A DNA stretch of 64,000 nt from Proteles cristata cristata (Eukaryota > Chordata > Mammalia > Carnivora > Hyaenidae), in the NCBI GenBank assembly GCA_017311185.1, contig JAESUZ010003517.1, forward strand, positions 434,001 to 498,000, written 5' to 3'. Below, in pieces: positions 44,438-54,625 of the stretch. The notes under the pieces were generated by a model that was given only the letters and a program-made list of their open reading frames with translations, did no database searches and was not told the DNA's origin. A program made the position numbers and the translations under genes. Each line of letters starts with the position of its first letter. Position 1 is the first letter of the stretch.

Positions 44438-45360
44438 CTAAATTTGGTGCTTTTTAACAATAATTTTATTTATAATACAATTCACATGTTATACAATTCA
44501 AACAGGAGAATGTATAACTCATTGATTTGTAGCATATTCACAGAGTTGTGTGGGCACCAGCCAGATCAACTTCAGAACATTTCATCACCCAAAAAGAAAC
44601 CCTGTAGTCATTCATAGTCACTTTCCATGTCTTTACAGATTTGCCAATTCTAGACATTTCATACCAGTAGAATCATAAAATATATGACATTTGTGTCTGG
44701 CTCCTTTCATTCCAGAATGTTTTCAAGGTTTATCCATGTTGTAGTGCATTATCAGTACTTTGTTTCTTTTTATTGCTAACACTGGAAATTCTATGGATAT
44801 GTTACATCTTATTTAGCCATTCATCAGTTGATGGATATTTGTGGGAGTTTTGTTCACTTTTTGGGTATTGTAAAAAATCCTGCTATGCAGATTTGTGCAT
44901 GTTTTCCTGTTACCATTTCTTTGGTATGTACCTAGGAATTGCTGGGTTGGCTATAGGGTAACTCCATATTTAACCTTTTGAAGAACTTCCAGACTCTTCT
45001 CCAAAATTGCTACACAATTTTACATTCTCACCAACAAGGTATGAGAGTTCAAATTTCTCCACATCCTTGTCAACACTTTTTATTATCCATCTTTTTTATT
45101 CTAGCCATCCTAAGGGGTGTATCTTAACATGGTTTGATTTGCATTTCTCTGATGGTTATCAATGTGAGCATCATTTCACATGCTTAATGGCCATTTGTAT
45201 AAATGTATTGGAGAAATGTCTGTTCAGATCCTTTGCCCAATTGTTAATTGTCTTGTCTTTTTATTATTGAGTTGTAAGACATCTTTATATATTCTGCAAA
45301 TTCCCTTATCAAATATCATTTGTGAATTATTTTCTCTCATTCTATGAGTTGTCTTTTTAC

Positions 45361-45539
45361 TTAAAAAAATTTTTAAATGTTTATTTTTGAGAGAAAAAGA
45401 GGGGGGGAGGAGGGGCAGAGAGAGAGGGAGACAGAGGATCTAAAGCACAGAGCCCAACCTGAGATTCGAATCCATGAACTGTGAGATCCTGAGGTGAGCT
45501 GAAGTTGGACGCTCAACTGACTGAGCCACCCAGGCGCCC
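45361..45539 (-). mobile_element. CanSINE inside L1, reversed
   Basis: 'TTTAAATGTTTATTTTTGAGAG', GA run and 'CTGACTGAGCCACCCAGGCGCCC'. It interrupts the L1 3' region. Confidence 0.9.
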
Positions 45540-45908
45540 TTCTTTTTGTTTTTTTGATGCTATCCTGTGAAGGTTATAATGAAAGGTTTTAATTTTTATG
45601 GAGTCCAACTGATCATTCTTTCTTTGGTTGCTTTCACGTTTAGCATCACATGTAAGAAATAATGACCTGATCCAAGGTTTATGAAGATTTATTCCTGTGT
45701 TTTCTTCTAAGGGTTTTATAGTTTTACCTCTTACATTCAGGTCTTTGATCCATTTTGAATTAACTGTGATGTATATGGTGTGAGGTAGGGTATCCAGCTT
45801 CATTCTTTTGCATGTGGTCACTCAGTTATCCCAGCAGCATCTGTCAAAAAGACTCTTCTTTCTCTGTTCAATTGTTTTTGCACAGTTGTCAAAAATCAGT
45901 TTACTGTA

Positions 45909-46092
45909 GGAGCGCCTGGGTGGTTCCATTGGTTAGGTTTTGGACTCTTGATTTTGGCTCAAGTCATGATCTCACGCGTTCATGAGTTTGAGCCCCATGT
46001 CGGGCTCTACACTGTCACCGCATCTTGCTTGTCATTCTCCCTCTCTGCTTCTCACCCACGCTCTCTCTCTCTAAATAAATAAACTTAAAAAC
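45909..46092 (+). mobile_element. CanSINE inside L1, forward
   Basis: 'GGAGCGCCTGGGTGGTTCC...CTCTCTCTCTAAATAAATAAACTTAAAAA'. It lies opposite in direction to the SINE 370 bp to its left. Confidence 0.9.
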
Positions 46093-47040
46093 CTGAATTG
46101 ATTGTAAATGTGAGGGTTTATTTCTGGATTCACAATTCTATTCCATTGATCACAATATCCTGATTATTGTTGCCCTGTATTAAGTTTTTAATATAAGAAG
46201 CATAAGTCCTTTGATTTTGTTGTTTTGTTAAAAGATTGTTTTAGCTATTCTGGGTCTTTTGCATTTCTCTGTGAATTTTAGGATCAGCTTGTCAACTTCT
46301 GCAAAGCAACCAACTAGGATTTTGATAGGGATTGCATTTTGTCTGTAGATCATGGGGGAATCATTTAACAATATTAAGTTTCTGATCCATGGACATGAGA
46401 TGTCTTTCCATTTATTTAGGCCTTCTTTTGTCTCTTTCAACACTATTTTATAGTTTTCAGAGTATAGGTTTTATATTTCTTCTGTTAAATGTATTCTTTC
46501 CAAGTATTTTCTTCTTTTTAATGCTTTTGTAAAATGGAATTTTCTAAATTTTAGTTTCAGATTGTTCTTGTTGGTAGATAGAACTAGTTGGTTTTTATAT
46601 ATCGATCTTTTATTCTACAATCTTGCAGAGCTTCACTGCAATAGCATTTTAGTGGATTCCTTAGGATTTTCTGTATATAAGATCATGCCAGCTGCAAATA
46701 AAGATAATTTACTTATTTATGTCCAATCTGGATGCCTTTTATCTCATTTTCTTGCCTAATTAGCCTACCTATAAATCATAGTATGATGCTGAATAAAAAT
46801 GGTAAGAGCAGACATCTTTGTCTTGCTCCTGATCTAAGGGGGAAATATCTCATCTTTCACTATGTAGTATGATGTGGGTTTTTCATAGATGCTTTTCATC
46901 GATTTGAGGAAGTTCTCTTCTATTCCTAGTTTATTGAGTGTTTTTATATCACAATGGTGAAAATTAGTCTTAAAAAGAGAACTTGAGGCTTTCAGATAAA
47001 GACAGAGCATTGAACACACATACCATTTGGTTCCCTCTTG

Positions 47041-47929
47041 GACATGGACACCATTTAATTGAAACTAGAGCAAAAGTTTTTTTGTTTTATTTTGTTTATT
47101 TATTTATTTTTTTGTAAAAAGCTACAGGTCTGAGAGAATGAAGAAGAGACAACAAAAGAAAATACTTTAAGTTGGGAAACAGATGGGGAAGTAGCCACTG
47201 CCTGGAGAAAGCCAAATCTAAGCCAACATGCAAACACCGACAACCAACCAAATCCTCCAAAAGCCAGGAATCCACATTCATGTAATTCCAGAAGGGCAGC
47301 TGAAGGGTGGGGAGCACAGAATAAGGAAAATCAGTTAAAAGCCAGCAAAACAAAGGGGATGGCTTCCCACATCTGCTCCCTGGGTCACCCCTCACTCCAG
47401 GATGCAGGGCACCCATCCCTCCTCCACTGCTCTTAAGAAAGGAAGTTTCTTTACTGGAGAGTGTGATGCTGAGAGTGTGTGACTGTCCATGATGAAGGGT
47501 GAGGCCCCAGTCAGCTCCCTGCATGTCTCTACCTCCAGGCAGGAAGTTGGAAGGGTCTGACAAAGCCAAAATGGAAACACCTAAAGACATTTACATTCAG
47601 TGTTCCCCCCAAAAAAGTTCCCCCACAGTCCTTGGTGTTTTTAGCCTCTTAGCTCCCCTCTCTTGAATAGGAGATTTAGAGACACGTGAAAAGAGCCTTT
47701 AACAGGACATAAAACAAGGAATTTAACAACAGCAGATGAATCTGAGAAAAGAAAGCTTTGAATCATCATTAATTTTCTCTGATGAGAAAAGTACACTACA
47801 GACAAGAATTAAGAGGCAGAAATGACAAGACGGAAAAGTACAGAACAACAAAAGAATGGCTCCTGGAAACTGGAACCATGATATAAGAAATGAAGAACTT
47901 AATAGAAGAAATGAAAGGCAAAGACGAGG
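47041..47929. other. Unassigned sequence, A-rich at right
   Basis: It opens with a T-rich (TTTA)n-like run at 47077-47114. The A-rich part (47640-47930) may be old L1 5' DNA in the forward direction, but no diagnostic frame is seen. A minus frame of 164 codons (47096-47590) matches nothing known. Confidence 0.35.
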
Positions 47930-48372
47930 TGTATTCGTTACCTAGGGCAGCTCTAACCAAGCACCAGAGGCTGGGGTCCTTAAAGCAATAGAGATTTACT
48001 GTCTCCCAGCTCTGGAGGCCAGAAGTCCAAAATCAAGGTACTGGCGGAGATTAGTTTCTCTGAGGACTCACAGGGATAATCTGTTCCTTACCTCTCTCCT
48101 CCCTTCTGGGGGGTTTGCTGGAAATTTTTGGCATCCCTCGGCTTGTGGAAATATCACTCCAATCTCCGTCTTCATGTTTACCGGCATTCTCTCAGTGTCT
48201 GTGTCCAAACTGCCCCTGCATAATGCTGCCAGCCATATTGGATTAGGACTTGCCCAGTTGATTTCACTTGCACTTGATTAGCTTTGCAAAGACCTGCAAA
48301 TAAGGCCAGGTTCACAGACACTGGGGGTTAGGAGTTCAGTATCTTTTGGGGGACACAATTCAGCTCATAGCA
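47930..48372 (-). mobile_element. MLT1-type MaLR LTR, reversed
   Basis: 'GTGTATTCGTTACCTAGGGCAGC', 'GCTCTGGAGGCCAGAAGTCC', 'CCATATTGGATTAGGACTTGCCC' and 'GGGGGACACAATTCAGCTCATAGCA' mark both ends of the LTR. Confidence 0.85.
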
Positions 48373-50181
48373 TGAGGGTGCTTCTAAAAAGAACGAAAGC
48401 ATAAAAAGAACAGAAAACAGAAATCACAAGAAAATCAGAGGAGGTACGATATCTGGATAACAGAAGTTGTAGAAAGAAAAAGGAGAGAAAATGAACTCAC
48501 CAGTGAAATGGTTTAAGGAGATGTCCCAAAACTGAATGACTTGAATTTGGGGATTAAAAGTGTCTGAATTAGGCATTCAGCACAGCTGTGAAAAGAGACC
48601 CATGCCAAAGAGAATGGTCATGAAGTGTCAGTGTACGGGGAACACAGAAAAGCTTCTTGACTTTATTGTATTGTATTTTAGATTTTATTTTTAAGTAATC
48701 TCTGCATCCAACATGGGGCTCAAACTCAGAACCCTGGGACCAAGGGTCACATGTTCTACCAACTGAGCCAGCCAGAAGCCCCCAGAAAAGCTTCTTTAAA
48801 TGTCTAGAGAGTAAAAAATATGTCCCGTACACAGGCTCGGGGACCAGAAGGCTTTAGGCTTCTCAGCATCACCATATGTGAGGAGGGAAAATGGCTTCTG
48901 GGGGATTGTGCCACGGGGGTATGAAGGAAGAGAAAGACATTGCTGGTCTTGAAAAGTCTCAAAGAATAGAGACCCCCCCCACCCAACACACATCCTTTTG
49001 AGCTCCACCAAAATGAGGAAGTAAAACAACAAAGAGGAAAACCACGGTGACAGGAAACAGAAGATACAACAGAGAAGAGAAGGACATACTGGGATGGTGG
49101 TCAAGGGAGGTCCCACTGCGACAGCTGTGCCCCAGCCTGGATGGGGACAGGTCAGGAGACACTAGGAGAGATGTCTCTAAGAAGCTAAAATAAGACACCC
49201 GAAGCCAGTGAATCTGTCGACAAGCAAAGAGCCAGCAGGCCAGTTAGTGTGCCGCTTAGCCTTCGTCTTCACCCTCCACCAGGTACTTCCTTCCCTTTTC
49301 TGACCAGCAGATTCAGGAGGCTATCCCTGTGGGTTGCCAACTCTGGCCTCCCTCGCCCTTGGCTTCCTTTTGGGTTGGCTAATGAGTAGCACTGGCAGGA
49401 GATGAGAGGGGATGAAGCAAGGGAGGTCAAGTGCATTTCACGCTCCTCCCTGCCTGCTTTGATGCCACCATTGTGGCAGTGGCTACATTATCCCTCCCCA
49501 ACCACAAATCCCGCAAGACTTTCTCTCCTCCAGAGCTCTAAATCCACTGGGCTCCAGTAAGCCTCTTTCCCCTCTTTGCCCTTCAGGCCTGGCACTGGTA
49601 ATGGCTTCCCACTGTTGCTAAAGTCTAGAGGGTACCTGTCCATCCCAGTCCACACCTCTCTCAATAGTTCATGTAGAGCCCTAGGGCTGAAACCTCTCAG
49701 TCACGTGCTCTGTATGACCAGGGACCTCACTTGGCCTATGTACATTTGTTTTTGAATTGGTGACAAATGCATAGAGAAATAAGCAGACAAAAAATAAGAA
49801 CTCCAGAAAACAAATTGTGCAGAAAAGAAAAAGTCATCACAATTTTGCCATAAAACTCCCCTGTGATATACACTTCCATATATAGTCAAAATAATATACA
49901 TACTGAAAGTGATCTCATCAAATATGATATATAGAAGGCGGGGCAGGGGTCAGGAAGAAGTTCACATTTGTAGATTGAAATGGGCAGAAGAAAAGAGAGT
50001 TAAAAAAATCTTCTCTCATAGTAGATGGAAAACAGGAAAGAGCCCACTAGGCATGATTCTTATGACATATGAAAAGAAATACCAAATAGTGATAAGGAAT
50101 AAAAAGGAGTTTCCTATCAGAAAAAGGAAATGGAAGAGAAGGGAGGCAGGACTTGAAGTCTGGATGGCTGTTACTCTTAAT
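48373..50181. other. Unassigned, A-rich, containing a short SINE
   Basis: The A-rich part flanking 48.4-49.2 kb may be continuous with 47.6-47.9 kb, so the MaLR LTR could have landed in an older element. No open frame supports a gene. Confidence 0.4.
48660..48782 (-). mobile_element. Short CanSINE-type element, reversed
   Basis: 'TTTTAAGTAATCTCTGCATCC', 'CATGGGGCTCAAACTCAGAACC' and 'CCAACTGAGCCAGCCAGAAGCCCC'. AGAAAAGCTTCTT occurs on both sides (48646-48658 and 48783-48795), a likely target duplication. Confidence 0.85.
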
Positions 50182-50537
50182 GTATTAGTCAGCTAGGGCT
50201 GCATAACAAAACACCACCAACTGGGTGGCCTAAAGAACAGATATTTATTTGTTCCCAGTTGTGGAGGCCAGAAGTCTAAGATCATGACATCTGCAGCAGA
50301 GGCGATCCCCATAGACAGCTGCCTTCTTGCTGTGGCCTCACGTGGCCTTTCCTCAGTGTGTGGGGAGAGACAGAGGTCTCTGCGGTCTCTGCCTCTTCTT
50401 ATAAGGACATCAGTCCCCTTGAGAGACCCCACCCTTACGACCTCGCTTAACCTTGCTCTATCTCCAAATAGGTCACTTTTGGAGCTGGAGCTGCAACTTA
50501 CAAACTTTGGGGTAACACAATTCAGGCCATAACACCT
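50182..50537 (-). mobile_element. MaLR LTR (MLT1/MST-type), reversed, near full length
   Basis: 'GTATTAGTCAGCTAGGGCTGCATAACAAAACACCACC', 'GGAGGCCAGAAGTCTAAGATC', 'CTTCTTATAAGGACATCAGTC', 'CCCTATCTCC'-like block and 'ACACAATTCAGGCCATAACA' cover both LTR ends. Confidence 0.88.
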
Positions 50538-51999
50538 AACATGACCTGATCCAGGAGACTCTTTAGACTATGGGAATGAGGATTACCGTGTATCTAGGAA
50601 GCATCCACTGTGCGTTCAAGTGTCCTGATACAAAGGTCAGGATTAAGGGCCTGAAGACATAGGCTAATGTTACGCATATGCTTCTTACGAGTCCTGACTC
50701 TGGGTCACACGGAGACTTGGCATCAAGAGCCCCAGATAATGGACTAGACTCACATAAAGACCTTCCAGAGCAGAAGCAATTAAATGTGTAACTGAGACTT
50801 CATCCCTTCCCCAACCCACAACCTCAGACCACAGAATTCCCCAGCTTTAGGAACATTTCCCAGGTTTCACTTTAGAGGAGGTGGCCTGGGAACAAAAAGA
50901 TGACCAGGAACACAAAGTGAGGTTAATCTTCAGCCTGTCTCTCCCAGAGTCCCAGGTGCCTCTACCTGGCTTCAGTTCACTCCCAGCTTTAACAACACGG
51001 ACAAAATGGAAAACCCGGTTTTTCTGCTCAGAGTCTCCCTTGGAGATGGGAGGGTGAAGGGATTGGAATGGAGGAAGTGAAGTCGAAATTGGTTCTTTCT
51101 AATTCTTGGTCAATTTCTGTTTATGTTCCTACAGTCCGGTAAAATGGTGTGGTAGACTAGTTAATGCTCAAAATATTTGCTGCCCCTCCCCGTGGCACCC
51201 AGCCTGGAGGCGACGATACATCCCTAGCCTGTGTGCTCATGTGATTCTTTGGCTAATAAAATGTGAGCAGAAGCTAAGCGGCGGCCAGAAGGCGCCAAGC
51301 CTGTTTTGCTGTCCCTTCTGCCTCCAGACAGACAACAATGGCTCAGAGCAAGCCTGGGTTCCAGAAGTAAAGAGGACAGGAAGTAAAGCTGAGAGAGACG
51401 CATAGCCTGGGTAAGAAACGAACCTTTGCAGACCTGAAGTCATGTTACAGCAGCAGAACACGGCCAGAGCTGCCTGATTCAGGAGGGGATTCCTTTGGCT
51501 TGAAGCTGTCCGGCAGCTCCCCACGAGCTCACGTGGCCATCACGCTTTCTGCCTAATACAGATCCTTTTTTCTTCGGGGAGAAAGTCGTTTATATGAAGA
51601 GAAGTGAGAGTTGTGCCAAAGTTGTCTGGGTCCTTCTTGGCCCGTAGAGGAGATATATACACGTCTCCTATGGTTCTTTATCTCTGGAGAGCCCTAACCA
51701 ATACATAGTGGTTTAAATAAAAGAGAAGTTTATGTCTCACCTAGAGAGGTCAGGGGCTAGGCAGGGTGCCTGGGGATGACGTCAGGGACCCAGGTTCTAT
51801 CTTCCAGCCCTTCTTATCCTCAGTAGGCAGCTTCTACCCTTAAGATGACCTCATGGTTCATGATGACCGACAGAGATCCAGCCATCACCTCAAGTTCCGA
51901 GCCAGAAGCCTGAGGCATCAGGCAAAATTAAAGCACATTTGCCTCCCTCCCAGCATTCGAAGGCATTAAGAGTCTGGATTGCGTGATTAGAAGATGCCC
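50538..51999. other. Unassigned, with probable old repeats
   Basis: 51150-51560 ('TTGGCTAATAAAATGTGAGCAGAAGC') and 51690-51960 ('AAATAAAAGAGAAGTTTATGTCTCACC...CCAGCCATCACC') resemble old mammalian repeats that I cannot name. No gene. Confidence 0.4.
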
Positions 52000-53340
52000 T
52001 TGTTCTTATATTCGAACGTGGCCCTTCTATTCGGCCTCACTTCAGTCTGGCTGTACATTTCACAACACTGGCCAATGGCTGTCAAGGTGTAAGGACTGTC
52101 GTGATTGCCTACGGTCTGTGGCGGTTGTTTCATGGGAGGGCAGGTCAGACTCATTTGCAGGGTGGACTCCTTGCAGGCAAAGACTCAGGGTGGGCAGAGT
52201 GAAGGCAAATATGCCGACATCTGACAGCGACGAGAAAGCAGCCGAGCAGAGGCATACAAAACTCAGGAAACAAAAGGTTAAGCCCTCAGACGCCAAGCGT
52301 GGGGGGAAGCTGGCCCCCAACTGGGCTCCCCACAAAGGGTCTGCTGCCTCTTGGGATGCTGCCCCAGCTGCCTCGTGGCCCTGAAACGGGAGAGCCTGTT
52401 CTCCAAGAGTTGTAAGGCGAAGCCAGAATCTCCCGTGTGGGGAGGACTCCGGGAAGGGGGTGAGGATCTCAGCCAGACTGCCATCGTGACAGGGCCTCCG
52501 GCTTGAGCTGCCAACTAACTGCTGGGGCCTGGGCACCGGCCTCTGCCAGATGTGCCTTCGCCCCTCCTCCATCCCGTCCCCAACTAGGCTGCAGCCAGGG
52601 CCCCCTCCTGCTCTTCAGGGGATGCGCGGCCGGCCAGGAAGAGGGGTGCGGTGAGTCCTGCCATTGTGTTTCATTCTTAGCCACGCGGCAGGACTCGGCC
52701 ACTCCACGTTTCTCGTAAGGACACTGTGGTCCAGCTGCTCCTGGAGCCGAGTGGCCCCCACCCCCGCCCCACCTCTCCAGCCCTTTCCCCGGCCCCCTTT
52801 CCCTTCTCCGTCCCCATTCCCAATCCCCCCTTTTCGTCCCCCACCTTCTCCATCCCGGCTCCCTGTCCCTATCCCCTTCCTGCTGGCCTCCTCCTTGACC
52901 CCATCCCCATGGCCTGTCCCCTCGCCAGTCCGGCCCAGGCCCCAGGGGCCCAGCAGCCTCCCCGCAGGCCTGAGCCCCCACAGCCCTCCTCCGCACAGCC
53001 GACGCTATTAAGCTTCATCTTCAGATGTCCGGGTTGCGGGCGGAGGGGACTTTCACAGACACTGAAGCGGATGGTCACGTCCAGAGGCTGAAGCCTCACC
53101 TGCTGTTAGGAACAAAGGCGTGCGCGTCCGGGGAGTCCAGAACCACTCACTCAAGTGCAGGAGCGTGACTAAGATGAGAGCGGAATGCAGAGCCCAGCAG
53201 ATAGCCAGGGCGCAGCGTTAGATCTGCTCTGAAAACCTACAAGGCGGAGCGCACGGGCTGGCCACGGCCACGGCCACAGCCACGCTGCTGGCTCACACGG
53301 CTGGAGCCTACTCTCCTGCCTGCTTCCCTCTCCCCCGGCG
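52000..53340. other. Unassigned GC-rich sequence with a pyrimidine tract
   Basis: 52735-52965 is C/T-rich (repeated CCCC and TTCCC words). This explains the proline- and arginine-rich frames of 115-175 codons on both strands. No splice-linked exon or promoter recognised. Confidence 0.5.
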
Positions 53341-53410
53341 GGGGCTCCCATTATGGCTCTGACCATAATTGGACCATAATAGGACCATTATTGGTCCTAT
53401 GCTTGTGACC
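53341..53410. repeat. Compound inverted and tandem repeat
   Basis: GACCATAATT, GGACCATAAT and AGGACCATTA are near-tandem units. ATAGGACCA (53379-53387) pairs with TGGTCCTAT (53392-53400) across a 4-nt loop, and ATTATGG pairs with CCATAAT just before it. Confidence 0.85.
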
Positions 53411-53574
53411 AATGGGCATCTGAAGGTGACATAAGCTATCCCTTTGCAAAGCTACTGTGGTTCCACACTTGGCCTCAAAGGTAAGAAATGGTACGTGTGT
53501 CGGGTACCCAAGTTACCCTGTGGAGCCGGGAACTGGCATTTTGTACGTATCTAGGAGGACCTTGGAACTCATCA

Positions 53575-53680
53575 GCTCACTAAATCATTATGTTACCATT
53601 CTACAGAGAAAGAAACAAAGGTTCAGAGAGGCTCAATAATTTTCTAAGGGCCATGGAGAGGCCCAGTAAGTCTTACCTAC
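53575..53680 (-). mobile_element. MIR, reversed
   Basis: 'TTACCATTCTACAGAGAAAGAAACAAAGGTTCAGAGAGGC' is a worn reversed MIR core. Confidence 0.65.
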
Positions 53681-53737
53681 AAATCTTTTCCACAAATGCT
53701 CCCCACAGAGTTCCATGAGCTGGTGGAATAAATTTTT

Positions 53738-53968
53738 ATTTTTATTTTTTTTAAAATTTTTTTAATGTTTTATTTATTTCTAGGAGAGAGAGAGACAGCG
53801 TGAGCAGGGGAGGGTCAGAGAGAGAGGGAGTCACAGACTGAAACAGGCTCCAGGCTCTGAGCTGGCAGTCAGCACAGAGCCCGACGCGGGGCCCGAACCC
53901 ACGAACCGTGAGACCATGACCCAAGCGAAAGTCGGACGCTTAACCGACTAAGCCACCCAGGTGCCCCA
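53738..53968 (-). mobile_element. Felid CanSINE, full length (AAATAAAACATT-type)
   Basis: A reversed SINE ending 'CTTAACCGACTAAGCCACCCAGGTGCCCC'. The duplication TGGTGGAATAAA flanks it (53721-53732 and 53969-53980). Confidence 0.93.
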
Positions 53969-54194
53969 TGGTGGAATAAAATTTTAAAACACCATATTAA
54001 AGGAAGTGAAGTGGGTTTCTTTCCAGCAGGACTTCTCAGAGCCTTTGATATACTAACGGTCACTGTGAAACTCCAAGAGGGCTTCTATATTAAACAGGAA
54101 TTCAACCAAAGTTATTTGGCCAGAGCGAGGCATCTGGCCTAACTTGAGTTCAAGGAACATACCTTGGAGGAAGCCGCCCATTCAGCCTCTTGGA

Positions 54195-54345
54195 GACTAA
54201 AAGCCAAGACTCTGGATCAGCCAGCCTTGATTCAAATCCCAATTCCTCCACTTACTAGCTGGGTGGCCTTGGGCAAGTTCCTTAAGATCTCCGTGCTCCT
54301 GTTTCCTCATTTGTAAAACAGGCAGGCAGCAGTTTCTTCATTCCA
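54195..54345 (+). mobile_element. MIR
   Basis: 'GATTCAAATCCCAATTCCTCCACTTACTAGCTGGG', 'GGCCTTGGGCAAGTTCC' and 'GTTTCCTCATTTGTAAAACAGG' in MIR order. Confidence 0.9.
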
Positions 54346-54459
54346 CAACCATTTACCCAGCAGAGACTGCCAGTAACCCTTCTAGCCACTGAGGGCTCTC
54401 TCGGTGCTCACCTCACAGAATGTGACAGACAGGAGTGTATTCTGGGAAGGAGTACATTT

Positions 54460-54625
54460 TTTTCTCTGAGGGGCCAGATAATAAATATTTTAGGCGCCGT
54501 GGGCCACACGGTCTCCACTCCCAACAATTACACTCTGCCTTTGTACCAGGAAAGCAGCCACAGACAGTACATGAACCAATGGGCGTGGCTGTGTGCCAAT
54601 AAAACTTTATTTATAGACACTGGAA
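54460..54625 (-). mobile_element. hAT-type MITE, reversed
   Basis: 'GGGGCCAGATAATAAATATTTTAGGCGCCGTGGGCCACACGGTCTCC...GTGTGCCAATAAAACTTTATTTATAG' is the reverse of the family seen at 34.0 kb. Confidence 0.78.

Larger units (their letters stand above)
44451..47040 (-). mobile_element. Old L1, 3' half, antisense, with two nested SINEs
   Basis: The left part matches the reverse complement of an old L1 3' end ('CCAGAATGTTTTCAAGGTTTATCC', 'AATTGCTGGGTTGG', 'TTTGCCCAATTGTTAATTG'). Minus-strand frames at 45821-45513 (containing NSKWIKDLNVRGKTIKPLEE) and 46443-46228 (RQNAIPIKI, RPRIAKTIF) are C-terminal L1 ORF2. Several stops and gaps leave no working ORF2. The right part, near 46800-47000, is also ORF2-like. 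Confidence 0.88.

Noticed and set aside
45513..46443. Minus frames with L1 ORF2 motifs as a possible gene
   Set aside because: They are broken fragments of an old L1 interrupted by two SINEs.
52469..53091. Arg/Gly- or Pro-rich frames as a possible gene
   Set aside because: They derive from a C/T-rich tract, and frames exist on both strands at once.
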